Shown: positions 14,342-22,669, counted from the first letter of the stretch. The stretch: DNA of 34,099 nt from Sulfuricurvum sp. (GCF_028713855.1 NZ_JAQTNN010000020.1:1-34099), one strand, 5' to 3'. The notes: generated by a model from the sequence alone, not told the origin. Made by a program: numbers and translations.

Positions 14342-15331
14342 TTGATTTTTAGTGTCTATATGAATGAATGGCTCTACGGAGCTGATGGATATTATGCTTC
14401 GTATCGTCCGATTGGTAAAAAAGGGGATTTTTACACGGCGGTTAGTACATCCAAATTTTTTGGAGGGACGATTGCCAACCATATAATCAAACGCCTCGAT
14501 GAAGGATTTTTACGTACCGATTCGCTGATTTGTGAGATCGGTGCCCATCACGGTTATCTCTTAGCCGATATCATCGAGTTCGTCCATACGCTTAGACCCC
14601 AGTTATTACAAACCCTAAGGTTCGGGATTGTGGAGCGGTTTGAACACCTCCGCAATGCACAGACAAGTTATTTTAACGAATCGTTCGGCAATGCGGTTGT
14701 TCTGGAACATTACAGTGATTTGTCCGAACTGAGCGAGCAATCCACTTTTTTTATCGCCAATGAGATATTTGACGCATTCGGCTGTGAACTCTTTTACAAA
14801 GGGAAAATTGCACGGGTAGAGAATGATGAGATTATTTTTGATATCGACGATCCTGAAATCTCAGTTTTGGCAGAAAAGTATCAGCAAGATCGAGGTGAAA
14901 TCGCATTAGGATACGAATCGTTTGCCGAGGCTATGAACCGTGCATCAAAGCGTTTTGAATTTATGACATTTGATTACGGTGAATTGAATGCACGAAGTGA
15001 TTTTTCGATTCGTGTCTATCAAAATCATCAGGTATTTCCACTCTTTGATGAAGCATTGAATCTACACGAGGCCTTTGGAAAAACGGATATTACGTACGAT
15101 GTCAATTTCTCTCACGTCAAAGCGGCATATGAGATACATGGGATTATTTGTGCGCAATATGCTACACAATTGGTAGCTTTGGTCGAAATGGGGATTTTGG
15201 ATCTCTTAGCGATGCTCAAAGAGCATGCGGGGGATGAAATTTATACTCAAGAACTCGAAAAGGTCAAAGTGTTAATCACTCCTTCACTGATGGGAGAACG
15301 GTTTAAGATGATTCGGTTTGTCAAGGAATAG
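14342..15331 (+). CDS. MidA/NDUFAF7-family SAM-dependent methyltransferase
   Basis: A 329-residue protein of the class PF02636 (DUF185). It has DGYYASYRPIGKKGDFYTAVS near the N-terminus, the SAM-binding segment EIGAHHGYLLADI at 65-77, ERFEHLRNAQ, the conserved FFIANEIFDAFGC motif and a C-terminal SPSLMG-like ITPSLMGERFKMI ending. In mitochondria the relative NDUFAF7 methylates an arginine of complex I. Bacterial substrates are not well defined. The start is TTG 14342 with AGGAA at good spacing. The ORF is slightly shorter than typical family members. It follows an unusual structured leader and precedes the ankyrin gene by 2 bases, so the two probably form an operon. Confidence 0.82.
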   Translation: MIFSVYMNEWLYGADGYYASYRPIGKKGDFYTAVSTSKFFGGTIANHIIKRLDEGFLRTDSLICEIGAHHGYLLADIIEFVHTLRPQLLQTLRFGIVERFEHLRNAQTSYFNESFGNAVVLEHYSDLSELSEQSTFFIANEIFDAFGCELFYKGKIARVENDEIIFDIDDPEISVLAEKYQQDRGEIALGYESFAEAMNRASKRFEFMTFDYGELNARSDFSIRVYQNHQVFPLFDEALNLHEAFGKTDITYDVNFSHVKAAYEIHGIICAQYATQLVALVEMGILDLLAMLKEHAGDEIYTQELEKVKVLITPSLMGERFKMIRFVKE

Positions 15332-15333
15332 CT

Positions 15334-15849
15334 ATGCGTAGATGGATTCTCTCCTTTTTATTCATTGGTATCGCTGCATTTGCAGGAGTACTGCATGATG
15401 CGGCGTATGAGGGTGACGCAGCAAAGATAAAAGCTCATTTGGCGTCAAAGCATAGTGTTGATGAACAAAATGCAGCAGGGCTTACTGCTTTGCATGTTGC
15501 GATTAAAATGGGAAATGTAAAAATTTCTCAACTTCTGCTTGATAACGGTGCGGATATAAATGCTCAGGATTTTCACGGAAATACGCCTCTGATTTTAGCG
15601 GTTAAAATGAGAGATATTGATCTGGTGACTTTTGTGGTGATGCACGGAGCGGATGTTAATCTTGCGAACGATGAGGGGATAACACCTTTGCATCAAGCAG
15701 CGTTCAGCGGTAACGAGGCGGTAGCGGACTTCCTTCTAAAGGCAAAGGCTGACCCCCATGTGAAAAACAACGATGGAGCGACACCGTATGATTTTGCAAT
15801 TGCCAAGAAAAATTTTCAAATAGCACAACTTATTAGAATGTCGATGTAG
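15334..15849 (+). CDS. Exported ankyrin-repeat protein
   Basis: A 171-residue protein with a short signal peptide (MRRWILSFLFIGIAAFAG) followed by four to five ankyrin repeats. Clear units are GLTALHVAIKMGNVKISQLL, GNTPLILAVKMRDIDLVTFV and GITPLHQAAFSGNEAVADFL, each with the NGADINAQ or HGADVNLA type linker. It is probably periplasmic and mediates protein-protein contact. It starts 2 bases after the methyltransferase gene and is followed closely by thiS. Partner and function are unknown. Confidence 0.82.
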   Translation: MRRWILSFLFIGIAAFAGVLHDAAYEGDAAKIKAHLASKHSVDEQNAAGLTALHVAIKMGNVKISQLLLDNGADINAQDFHGNTPLILAVKMRDIDLVTFVVMHGADVNLANDEGITPLHQAAFSGNEAVADFLLKAKADPHVKNNDGATPYDFAIAKKNFQIAQLIRMSM

Positions 15850-15857
15850 GAGAGAGA

Positions 15858-16058
15858 ATGCAGGTAAAAGTAAACGGTGAAATGCGTGAAATGGCAGAGG
15901 GATCGACGATGCTCGATCTTATCCGATCTTTGGGCTTGGAGGAACGGGTTATGGCCTCAGCGCTTAATATGGAGATTGTCAAGCAAGAGGCATGGAACAG
16001 TGCTGAATTAAAAGAAGGTGATACGATCGAACTGCTTGATTTTGTCGGGGGAGGGTGA
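15858..16058 (+). CDS. thiS: Sulfur carrier protein ThiS
   Basis: A 66-residue beta-grasp protein with the QVKVNGEMREMAEGSTMLDL start, a central LNMEIV segment and the C-terminal LLDFVGGG. The final Gly-Gly is adenylated and thiocarboxylated to donate sulfur for the thiazole ring of thiamine. GGAGAGAG precedes the ATG. No thiG, thiF or thiH is in the window, so its partners lie elsewhere. MoaD-like carriers are similar in size, but the sequence pattern favours ThiS. Confidence 0.85.
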   Translation: MQVKVNGEMREMAEGSTMLDLIRSLGLEERVMASALNMEIVKQEAWNSAELKEGDTIELLDFVGGG

Positions 16059-16059
16059 T

Positions 16060-16356
16060 TTAGTGTTCGCCCTGTGTGGATAGTAGTTTCTCATATTTTG
16101 TTTTTAGAATGAGATAGTTTCTGTGTAGTTCTTCATACTCTTTTTTATAATCTATTTCATCAACTTTTTCAGACGAATTGGAGATTAAAGGAGGCTGCTT
16201 TAGCTCAGAGAGGACAATATAGGTTACCTCTTTGCCATCCTCATCTTTTACGAGGGTAGGAAGTTCACCGTTCATTGTTTTTTTGATAACGGCGTGAATA
16301 CTGAGGCGATTTTTTGCCGCGTATTTTTGGATCGAAATTAATTCGGGTGAATTCAT
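16060..16356 (-). CDS. Hypothetical protein with HTH-like start and coiled-coil tail
   Basis: A 98-residue protein without a recognised family. The N-terminal part (ISIQKYAAKNRLSIHAVIKK) has the rhythm of a winged-helix or excisionase-like helix-turn-helix. The C-terminal third (DYKKEYEELHRNYLILKTKY) is a predicted coiled coil. It lies 6 bases downstream of acpS and so belongs to the fliL-acpS transcription unit. It ends one base from the convergent thiS. It could be a small regulator or a dimerising accessory protein. No function is claimed. Confidence 0.65.
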   Translation of the reverse strand: MNSPELISIQKYAAKNRLSIHAVIKKTMNGELPTLVKDEDGKEVTYIVLSELKQPPLISNSSEKVDEIDYKKEYEELHRNYLILKTKYEKLLSTQGEH

Positions 16357-16362
16357 TGTTTT

Positions 16363-16719
16363 TTACCTTTTTGTATGTTCCAATGCGACGACGGCAATGG
16401 CATAATCACCATCATGAGTGATTGAAACCGATGTATCAGTAATACCGAAATAATCGCGTACTTTTGGAGTTAGAGTAATATGAGGTGCCCCTTTAGGGGT
16501 TTTAGAGAGGATAATGTCATGGAAACCGCATTCGGCTCCGATACCGCATCCGAGGGCTTTAGCACAGGCCTCTTTGGCTGCCCAAAATCCTGCTGCATTC
16601 CGATTATTTTTAATAAGCGCTATTTCATTTGTAGATAAAAATTTATGCAATCCACGATCGCCGAAACGCTCTATAAAGTGTTTCATGCGATCGATTTTAA
16701 TGAGATCAATACCGATCAT
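16363..16719 (-). CDS. acpS: Holo-[acyl-carrier-protein] synthase
   Basis: A 118-residue phosphopantetheinyl transferase with MIGIDLIKIDR (metal-binding Asp), FWAAKEACAKALG (conserved Glu and Lys) and the C-terminal VSITHDGDYAIAVVAL. It moves 4'-phosphopantetheine from CoA to a serine of apo-ACP, activating fatty acid synthesis. The length is that of normal AcpS. The ATG overlaps the fliL stop as ATGA, so the two are translationally coupled. The same fliL-acpS neighbourhood is, as I recall, found in Campylobacter. Confidence 0.92.
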   Translation of the reverse strand: MIGIDLIKIDRMKHFIERFGDRGLHKFLSTNEIALIKNNRNAAGFWAAKEACAKALGCGIGAECGFHDIILSKTPKGAPHITLTPKVRDYFGITDTSVSITHDGDYAIAVVALEHTKR

Positions 16720-17273
16720 TGCACCACGAAGTCAGTGAAATAGACATTTTTCACTTTGCCGTCTTTGAGATGTAAATTGATTTCATTGACGATCTCTCCT
16801 TTGAGCTTTTCTTTCCCTTTGACGGTAGAGATCTCTTCGAGTGATTTAGAGGAGAGAATACGAATAATAATATCTCTAAACACCGGTTTTTTCTCTTCGA
16901 GTTCTGGGCTGAGTTCTTCTCCACCCATTTCAAGATTCATCTCAACTTTGAGATAACGTCGTCCACTCTCTGATAAGAGATTAACGGTAAACGTTTCAAG
17001 TGGGAACATTAAACCGATTTCTGTAGATCCTTCTGCGCCTGCGGCTGCTTCTTGGCTTGCATGTTCGTCTGCAGGGGTAGCAGAAGCTTCTTTATGAGAT
17101 GCTTCCCCACCTTTTGCGGCTGCTTCATCATTTCCCATCATTAAGAAGGCGACAACACCGCCAATAATCAGAATAAGAACCAATACTCCAATAATGATAA
17201 CGAGGAGCATATTCCCCTTTTTTTTCTTTCCCTCTTCTTCTGGGGCAGTTTCTTCTTTCTCTTTTTCAGCCAT
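16716..17273 (-). CDS. fliL: Flagellar basal body-associated protein FliL
   Basis: A 185-residue protein with a charged cytoplasmic start (MAEKEKEETAPEEEGKKKKG), one membrane helix (NMLLVIIIGVLVLILIIGGV) and an Ala/Ser/Glu-rich linker. The C-terminal FliL domain has MFPLETFTVNLLSESGRRYL, a Glu/Leu helix and VKNVYFTDFVVQ. FliL supports stator function at the flagellar motor. GAGGAG lies before the ATG, and a TACAAT box on this strand at 17302-17307 can serve as promoter. It is the first gene of the fliL-acpS-hypothetical unit. Confidence 0.9.
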   Translation of the reverse strand: MAEKEKEETAPEEEGKKKKGNMLLVIIIGVLVLILIIGGVVAFLMMGNDEAAAKGGEASHKEASATPADEHASQEAAAGAEGSTEIGLMFPLETFTVNLLSESGRRYLKVEMNLEMGGEELSPELEEKKPVFRDIIIRILSSKSLEEISTVKGKEKLKGEIVNEINLHLKDGKVKNVYFTDFVVQ

Positions 17274-17301
17274 CCGTAGCTCCTCGATAAATTAATCCTT
17301 T

Positions 17302-17307
17302 ATTGTA
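17302..17307 (-). promoter_or_regulatory. Putative -10 box of fliL
   Basis: TACAAT on the minus strand, about 29 bases upstream of the fliL ATG. No clear -35 is seen, which is usual for housekeeping promoters in Campylobacterota. Confidence 0.4.
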
Positions 17308-17384
17308 GCGAGAAACTTATGAAATTGCCACGTTTCATAATCAAAATTTCGGTAAACTTAGTGGATGAAAAGAAGGAAATCCTT

Positions 17385-18179
17385 ATGGTAGAAACACTTT
17401 TAGGTTATATTGGTCGTCCGTTTGTTCGATCTTTCGAAACGATTGAGCGGTTTGGACTCTTTATTTTATTTCAGTTAAAGCTCGTTAGCCTTTATCCGCA
17501 TATTTTTAAACGCCCTAAAATCCTGTTCACTCAAATCGAAACGGTTGGAATGGGATGTATGGGTGTTATTAGTTTGACCGCTTTGTTTACTGGGATGGTG
17601 GAAGCGATCCAATTGTATAACGGATTCCATCAGTTCGGTGCTGAAAACTTTACGGGATATACTGTTTTTTATTCGATTACCAGAGAACTTGGACCCGTTT
17701 TTGCATCTCTCATGCTCATTTCACGCTCTATCAGTGCTATGGCAGCTGAACTCGGAACCATGCGTGTTTCGGAACAGATCGATGCGATCGATATTTTGGG
17801 TGTTAATTCCAAAGAGTATTTAATTACTCCCCGCATTGTTGCGACGGTTATCTCTTTGCCTTTACTGGTTATTTGGTTCGATTTTATTGCTGTTGGCTCG
17901 GCATATTTAATTTCGACGGGGGTATTGGGAATCAATTCTATCGCATATCAGGAGACGTTGATGCGTTTGGGAGAATTTGATGATATTATGACTGGTGTGA
18001 TTAAAGCGGCGGTGTTCGGGTTTATTGTGAGTTCAATCGGGAGTTATATCGGCTTTCATACCAACGGAGGGGCGCGCGGAGTAGGACAAGCGACGATTGC
18101 AGCGGTTGTCTATTCCGCTGTTGCAATTTTTGTCACCAACTATTTTATATCTTCACTCTTTTTATACTTGGATTGGTAA
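17385..18179 (+). CDS. mlaE: MlaE-family lipid ABC transporter permease
   Basis: A 264-residue integral membrane protein with the MlaE/YrbE signature: GMVEAIQLYNGFHQFGAE, VFYSITRELGPVFASLMLIS, then SISAMAAELGTMRVSEQIDA and LISRS-type small-residue helices, ending in FHTNGGARGVGQATIAAVVY. Such permeases work with an ATPase and an MCE protein to move phospholipids between inner and outer membrane and keep outer-membrane asymmetry. I chose ATG 17385 because AAGGAAAT precedes it and the length then fits the family. ATG 17319 would add 22 residues that look unlike a permease and has a weak ribosome site. No ATPase or MCE gene is adjacent in the window. Confidence 0.85.
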   Translation: MVETLLGYIGRPFVRSFETIERFGLFILFQLKLVSLYPHIFKRPKILFTQIETVGMGCMGVISLTALFTGMVEAIQLYNGFHQFGAENFTGYTVFYSITRELGPVFASLMLISRSISAMAAELGTMRVSEQIDAIDILGVNSKEYLITPRIVATVISLPLLVIWFDFIAVGSAYLISTGVLGINSIAYQETLMRLGEFDDIMTGVIKAAVFGFIVSSIGSYIGFHTNGGARGVGQATIAAVVYSAVAIFVTNYFISSLFLYLDW

Positions 18180-18182
18180 AGA

Positions 18183-18863
18183 TCAATCCCCAAGTTCACT
18201 TAGCGGACGGAACTGATAACTATCGGGATCATAGTATTCGATAGCTCCGGTCTCGATATCATAATACCATCCATGGATAAAGAGCTTGTCTTCCTCTACC
18301 ATTTTTTTCACATACGGATAGCTGAGAAGATTTTCGATTTGGGTGACAATAGAAAGTTGTTCGGTAGCACGGAGCAACTCTTCACGTGGAGCATTTTCTC
18401 CTAAGGCTAGAATTGCCATAGATTTTGCTTTTTCTCCCAATGTGAGCCATTTAGCCGTATGAATCATTGATGTATCACATGACGTTTTATAGAGAGCTTC
18501 GATTGCTCCGCAGTGTGAATGGCCGCAGATAATGATTTCGGATACTTCTAAAACCAACACAGCATATTCTATCCCAGCTGCAGTCGAGTGAAAATCCTCA
18601 TCCGGTTTATAGGGAGCAACAAAATTACCGACGTTGCGAACAACAAAAAGATCGCCCGGATTCGATTGAACGATCAAATCGGGAATAACGCGTGAATCAG
18701 AACATCCGATAAAAAGGGCACGAGGGTTTTGTCCCTCTTTGACGAGACTGAGTAATTGAGTTTCATGTTTTTTAAAATAGGTTTGCTGAAACGTTTCATT
18801 GCCATCAGCAAACTCTTTGAGTCGTTGGATACTTAAATCAGCAGCATTCTTGCTTAGTGGCAC
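18183..18863 (-). CDS. Beta-class carbonic anhydrase
   Basis: A 226-residue protein with zinc ligands Cys54 and Asp56 in FIGCSDSRV, and His115 and Cys118 in CGHSHCGAI. VVRNVGNFV and the Glu/Tyr-rich C-terminus (EYYDPDSYQFRPL) are also typical. It interconverts CO2 and bicarbonate in the cytoplasm, relevant for autotrophic carbon fixation or carboxylation in this phylum. It overlaps by 10 bases with the small gene upstream (18854-19126), so the two are co-expressed. It has no signal peptide and is of normal length. Confidence 0.93.
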   Translation of the reverse strand: MPLSKNAADLSIQRLKEFADGNETFQQTYFKKHETQLLSLVKEGQNPRALFIGCSDSRVIPDLIVQSNPGDLFVVRNVGNFVAPYKPDEDFHSTAAGIEYAVLVLEVSEIIICGHSHCGAIEALYKTSCDTSMIHTAKWLTLGEKAKSMAILALGENAPREELLRATEQLSIVTQIENLLSYPYVKKMVEEDKLFIHGWYYDIETGAIEYYDPDSYQFRPLSELGD

Positions 18864-19126
18864 TCTTCAATCCCTAATTGTTTAATAATCGCTTCATACA
18901 CTTTACCACCCTCACGGTCACAATCATCATGGTATTCAATCGTAATCATTCTTTTACCTTCTGTAATATCCCCGCCATAAATATTTGGTTTGATGGAACA
19001 CAAAGAAGTACACTCAAGAATGGCTTTTTCGATCATTTGGTGCTCTTCTTCGGTTGAATAAGCAAGTGACAATTTAGTGTATCGCTCTTCAGATTTGTGA
19101 TCGGCAACAATAGAACATACTGGCAT
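18854..19126 (-). CDS. Small Cys-containing hypothetical protein upstream of carbonic anhydrase
   Basis: A 90-residue protein of no recognised family. It has five cysteines (Cys4, a CTSLC pair near residues 39-43, one in HDDCDREGG and the terminal ECH) and two histidines near the C-terminal half, which could bind a metal. Alternating hydrophobics suggest a ferredoxin-like alpha/beta fold (RMITIEYHDD, then GGKVYEAIIKQLGIEE). It starts with AAGGA upstream of the ATG and a TATAAT box at 19154-19159. The 10-base overlap with the carbonic anhydrase gene suggests a linked function, possibly zinc handling or regulation, which is speculative. Confidence 0.7.
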   Translation of the reverse strand: MPVCSIVADHKSEERYTKLSLAYSTEEEHQMIEKAILECTSLCSIKPNIYGGDITEGKRMITIEYHDDCDREGGKVYEAIIKQLGIEECH

Positions 19127-19153
19127 AAAAGATCCTTGTTTTATAATTACTCT

Positions 19154-19159
19154 ATTATA
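19154..19159 (-). promoter_or_regulatory. Putative promoter -10 of the hypothetical/carbonic anhydrase operon
   Basis: A perfect TATAAT on the minus strand 28 bases upstream of the ATG at 19126, in the gap after radA. The -35 region is AT-rich without a clear box. Confidence 0.5.
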
Positions 19160-19171
19160 CGAAAATTTAGG

Positions 19172-20524
19172 TTAAAACCACTCCAAAAGTTTGCTTACTT
19201 CGTCAATTTCATAACATTTAATCGCTGTTTTTTCAAGTGGTTTTTTCGGAATAAGCGCTTTGGTAATCTGTTGAGACGCCGCTTCTTTGAGGCGTTGGTC
19301 GAGCTGATATACCTCTCGGATATCCCCGACAAGAGAAACTTCGCCGATAAATACCGTCTCTTTGGAGATGGCACGGTTACGGAAACTGCTGATAATGGCC
19401 GCTAAAATCGCCAAATCGGCAGAGGTTTCGGTGATTTTGATCCCTCCGGTGATGTTAATGAAAACATCGTAGCTGTTGAGGGGAATTTCGAGCTTACGTT
19501 CTAACAATGCAAGGAGCATATTGAGTCGATTATTCTCGAACCCCGTCGCTTGACGTTTCGGATTAGGCGCGTGGGTATCACTGACGAGAGCCTGAACTTC
19601 GAGGACGATGGGGCGAGTTCCCTCCATAATAACGGTGAGGGCAGAACCGCTTTGTGATTTGGTGCGGTTAAAGAAGCGTGATGAGAGATCTTTTGCAGAT
19701 ACGAGACCGTCATGACGCATTTCGAAGACTCCGATTTCGCTTGTAGGCCCGAAACGGTTTTTGAAGCCGCGCAGGATGCGAAGCTCATGGCCGCTGTCAC
19801 CTTCGAAATAGAGGACGACATCTACCATGTGTTCCAGAACGCGAGGTCCTGCGATAGAACCTTCTTTGGTAATATGCCCGATAATAAAAATCGCAATACG
19901 GCGCTCTTTGGCAATCCGCATCAGATCAAAGGTGATTTGGCGTACCTGTGTCACCGACCCCGGAGCGGAAGCGATGGTTTCGGAGTAGAGGGTTTGGATT
20001 GAGTCGATGATGATACATTCATATGCTCGCTCGTGCAATTCTCCGAGTACCTGCTCTAACCGTATCTCTGCGAGGAGATAGAGATTATCAACATTGGCTC
20101 CCAGACGGTTGGCCCGGAGTTTGATCTGCCCTTCGCTCTCTTCGCCGCTGACATAGAGGACATTTCGGTTTTGCTTCGCGAGGTTTGAACCGATTTTGAG
20201 TAACAGGGTCGATTTTCCCACGCCGGGACTACCACCGATAAGAACGAGAGAACCGGGAACGATACCGCCGCCGAGAACCATATCGAGTTCGGCATCGTCA
20301 CTGGTATAGCGTTCCGTATGTTCCTCAACGATTTGGGTGATCTCTTTGGCTTTGGTTCCGGCAGAAGGAGAAGAGGTCGAGGTGAGTTTAATCACCTCTT
20401 GCTGTTGTTCGCTCAATTCAACAAAACAATCCCATCCGCCACAGTTGGTACATTTCCCCATCCACTTGGGTGTAGTGAATCCGCAGTGCTGACACTCGAA
20501 GAGGACGTTTTTTTTCTTGGCCAT
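19172..20524 (-). CDS. radA: DNA repair/recombination protein RadA (Sms)
   Basis: A 450-residue protein with the complete RadA layout: an N-terminal zinc finger (Cys11, 14, 25, 28), a RecA-like ATPase with Walker A GGSPGVGKST near 97-106, the RadA-specific KNRFG motif in RGFKNRFGPTSEIGVFEM, and a Lon-like C-terminal domain (NITGGIKITETSADLAILAA). It drives branch migration in recombinational repair. The ATG shares one base with the ftsY stop (TAATG). Last gene of the tlpA-ftsY-radA unit. Confidence 0.95.
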   Translation of the reverse strand: MAKKKNVLFECQHCGFTTPKWMGKCTNCGGWDCFVELSEQQQEVIKLTSTSSPSAGTKAKEITQIVEEHTERYTSDDAELDMVLGGGIVPGSLVLIGGSPGVGKSTLLLKIGSNLAKQNRNVLYVSGEESEGQIKLRANRLGANVDNLYLLAEIRLEQVLGELHERAYECIIIDSIQTLYSETIASAPGSVTQVRQITFDLMRIAKERRIAIFIIGHITKEGSIAGPRVLEHMVDVVLYFEGDSGHELRILRGFKNRFGPTSEIGVFEMRHDGLVSAKDLSSRFFNRTKSQSGSALTVIMEGTRPIVLEVQALVSDTHAPNPKRQATGFENNRLNMLLALLERKLEIPLNSYDVFINITGGIKITETSADLAILAAIISSFRNRAISKETVFIGEVSLVGDIREVYQLDQRLKEAASQQITKALIPKKPLEKTAIKCYEIDEVSKLLEWF

Positions 20525-21411
20525 TATTTATTCAATTCTTCACCGAAAATTGCATCCAAAATTCCATCTACAAATTCATATTTATTAAACGCAACGAGGT
20601 GCTCCGGCTGTTCACCGACACCGATATAAAGGATTGGAAGTTGAAGAGCGTAGGCGATAGAGAAGACCGATCCCCCTTTTGCCGTGCCGTCAAGTTTCGT
20701 GATAATGATTCCATCTACACCGACCATCTCATTAAATGCTTTGGCTTGTGCTATGGCTGAACTTCCCTGTGTGCCGTCAAGGATAAGGATTTTACGGTGA
20801 GGAGCCCCCGTATGGGCTTTGTCACAGATGCGGACAATTTTTTTAAGCTCATTCCCTAGATTGGTTTGAGTGTGAAGCCGTCCTGCAGTATCGATGATGA
20901 CCTGCTCAAATCCGCGTGCTTTAGCTGATTCGATTGTATCGTAGGCTACAGCGCTGGGATCATGTCCCTGACGCGACGAGATAATCGGAACATCCAGTTT
21001 GTCGGCCCATCTCGTGAGTTGTTCGATCGCGGCGGCACGGAATGTATCGCCTGCTCCAAGGATTACCCGTTCGCCGTTGTTAAGATGGTGTTGCGCTAGT
21101 TTTGCGATTGTTGTCGTTTTTCCGGCACCGTTGACACCGATGATGAGACTTACCGTCGGTTTATTGGGATTATCGGGAAGGGTATTCTGTGCAAAACTGA
21201 GTGTTGCAAGCAGCTTGGATCGTAGCTGATCTCGGGTAATGTTATCCTGATAGAGCTCACGCAGGATGATTTCGACAAGATCGTATTCGACATCGGCTTC
21301 AAGGAGAATGCTCTCAAGATCGTCTTTGGAAATCTTTGCTTTTTTTTCAGGTGCGATGGCAGCAATGGCCTCAATGGTTTTTTGGAGACCTTTTTTGATA
21401 AATCCAAACAT
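20524..21411 (-). CDS. ftsY: Signal recognition particle receptor FtsY
   Basis: A 295-residue SRP-type GTPase made of an N-terminal four-helix N domain and a G domain, with GVNGAGKTTTIAKLA (P-loop), GDTFRAAAIEQL, DTAGRLHTQTNL, TKLDGTAKGG and a C-terminal GVGEQPEHLVAFN. It docks ribosome-SRP complexes at the membrane for co-translational insertion. The long acidic A domain of E. coli FtsY is absent, which is normal for this phylum. It lies 3 bases after the thioredoxin-like gene and overlaps radA by one base. Confidence 0.95.
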   Translation of the reverse strand: MFGFIKKGLQKTIEAIAAIAPEKKAKISKDDLESILLEADVEYDLVEIILRELYQDNITRDQLRSKLLATLSFAQNTLPDNPNKPTVSLIIGVNGAGKTTTIAKLAQHHLNNGERVILGAGDTFRAAAIEQLTRWADKLDVPIISSRQGHDPSAVAYDTIESAKARGFEQVIIDTAGRLHTQTNLGNELKKIVRICDKAHTGAPHRKILILDGTQGSSAIAQAKAFNEMVGVDGIIITKLDGTAKGGSVFSIAYALQLPILYIGVGEQPEHLVAFNKYEFVDGILDAIFGEELNK

Positions 21412-21414
21412 TTA

Positions 21415-21969
21415 TTATTTTCCTAATGCTTGAGCGATATCATGATCGATAATCTCTTCTTGGGTTGCTCCGGAATAGTGGGTGACATATTCACCGTTTT
21501 TATACAAAACCATTAGGGGAATCGGGAATTGTTGACCCACACCGATAGTTGCCGCAATAGCCCGCGCAAGGGTTTGATTATCGGCTTTATTGGCAATCAG
21601 GTAATTTCCCCCTCCAAATTTTTCACGGAACGCATCGAGTTCGGCATTACTTTTATCTTCTTCGATGGTAACACCCATAACGATCAGATCATCAGCGTAT
21701 TTTTTTTGTAAGTTGCCCATATGCCGTATTTCAGCTTGACATGGAGGACACCATGTCGCAAAGATATCGAATAATACGACTTTGTCTTTTCCCGCATCGA
21801 GAGTGAAGTTGGTTCCACGTTTTTCGACAGTGTAACTTTTCCCTTGAGTATCCATAAGGGAAAATTCGGACGTAGAGACCAATGCTTCTTCGGAGGATTC
21901 TTTTTTATTACACCCTTGGAATAGGAGTGTCAGTGAAAATAAAGGGATTAATAAATGAGCTAAACGCAT
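21415..21969 (-). CDS. TlpA/ResA-like thioredoxin-fold lipoprotein
   Basis: A 184-residue protein with a lipoprotein signal ending in LFQGC (Cys20) and a thioredoxin fold. The redox centre is WCPPC (Cys74 and Cys77) and the cis-proline loop is in FPIPLMVL. It is anchored in a membrane and faces the periplasm, where such proteins reduce or oxidise cysteines, often of apo-cytochromes. It is first in the unit with ftsY and radA. A TATAAT lies 32 bases upstream on its strand (22001-22006). The exact substrate is unknown. Confidence 0.85.
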   Translation of the reverse strand: MRLAHLLIPLFSLTLLFQGCNKKESSEEALVSTSEFSLMDTQGKSYTVEKRGTNFTLDAGKDKVVLFDIFATWCPPCQAEIRHMGNLQKKYADDLIVMGVTIEEDKSNAELDAFREKFGGGNYLIANKADNQTLARAIAATIGVGQQFPIPLMVLYKNGEYVTHYSGATQEEIIDHDIAQALGK

Positions 21970-22000
21970 ACAAAACCTTTTTTAGAGTAAAATAATGAAG

Positions 22001-22008
22001 ATTATAAC
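22001..22008. promoter_or_regulatory. Overlapping divergent -10 boxes (tlpA-like / cyclo-ligase)
   Basis: ATTATAAC reads as TATAAT on the minus strand (22006-22001, toward the thioredoxin gene) and as TATAAC on the plus strand (22003-22008, toward the gene at 22025). Two opposite promoters would compete for the same bases. Prediction by eye. Confidence 0.4.
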
Positions 22009-22024
22009 GAAGCAAAGGTAAAAA

Positions 22025-22669
22025 GTGACCAAAAGCGATTTTAGAGCTTATTGTCTCGATCAGATCAAAAATGCGAATGTAAGTACTAAAAACTATCGGG
22101 ATGAAAGAGTACGAATGTCACTTGCGAAAGTGCTGAAAAAGTTGGGGGCAAAGCGGATTTTAGCTTTTTGGCCGATGGGTTTTGAAGCAGATATTCGTAA
22201 AACTATTACTGCTTCTCGTATGCAAAGTGAAGTATATTTGCCATTTATGGATGGCGTCAGTTTCAAAATGGTACCATTTAGATACCCGTTGGAACGTAAG
22301 GCTTTTGGGATTTATGAGCCACGGGATTCGTATAGAAAATATAATTTAATAGATGTAGCTATTGTCCCTGTAGTAGGGGTAGACGGGTCACTGCGCCGAA
22401 TAGGTTTCGGTAAAGGGATGTATGATCGATTTTTTCCTACCCTTAAATCGAAACCGTTTACGATATTTATTCAATCATGCGCGTGTCAAACGACGCAAAA
22501 AGTATGTGATGATTATGATGTGCAAGGAGACCTGCTAATTACCTCCCATGGGGTGCAAAGCATGAGGAATACTAATGTTGAACGAACTACTCGTAGGGGG
22601 CGGAGTCGCTCTCACCAGCGGGTTAGTCGGATTTTTAATTTCAAAAAAGATTACCGCCGCACATTTTGA
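22025..22669 (+). CDS. 5-formyltetrahydrofolate cyclo-ligase family protein
   Basis: A 214-residue protein beginning at GTG 22025. Family marks are FWPMGFEADIRKTI, VYLPFMDG, the acidic EPRDSY segment, DVAIVPVVGVD and the RRIGFGKGMYDRFF loop that binds nucleotide and substrate. The enzyme converts 5-formyl-THF to 5,10-methenyl-THF using ATP. The catalytic fold should end near TSHGVQSM. The remaining 30 or so residues (RRGRSRSHQRVSRIF and so on) are Arg-rich and come from reading through the start of rny in another frame. The 95-base overlap is unusually long and could reflect a lost stop. Confidence 0.82.
   Translation: MTKSDFRAYCLDQIKNANVSTKNYRDERVRMSLAKVLKKLGAKRILAFWPMGFEADIRKTITASRMQSEVYLPFMDGVSFKMVPFRYPLERKAFGIYEPRDSYRKYNLIDVAIVPVVGVDGSLRRIGFGKGMYDRFFPTLKSKPFTIFIQSCACQTTQKVCDDYDVQGDLLITSHGVQSMRNTNVERTTRRGRSRSHQRVSRIFNFKKDYRRTF

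Noticed and set aside
17319..17384. Extended N-terminus of the MlaE permease from ATG 17319
   Set aside because: Weak ribosome site and 22 residues unlike the family, while ATG 17385 has AAGGA at good spacing and gives the usual length.
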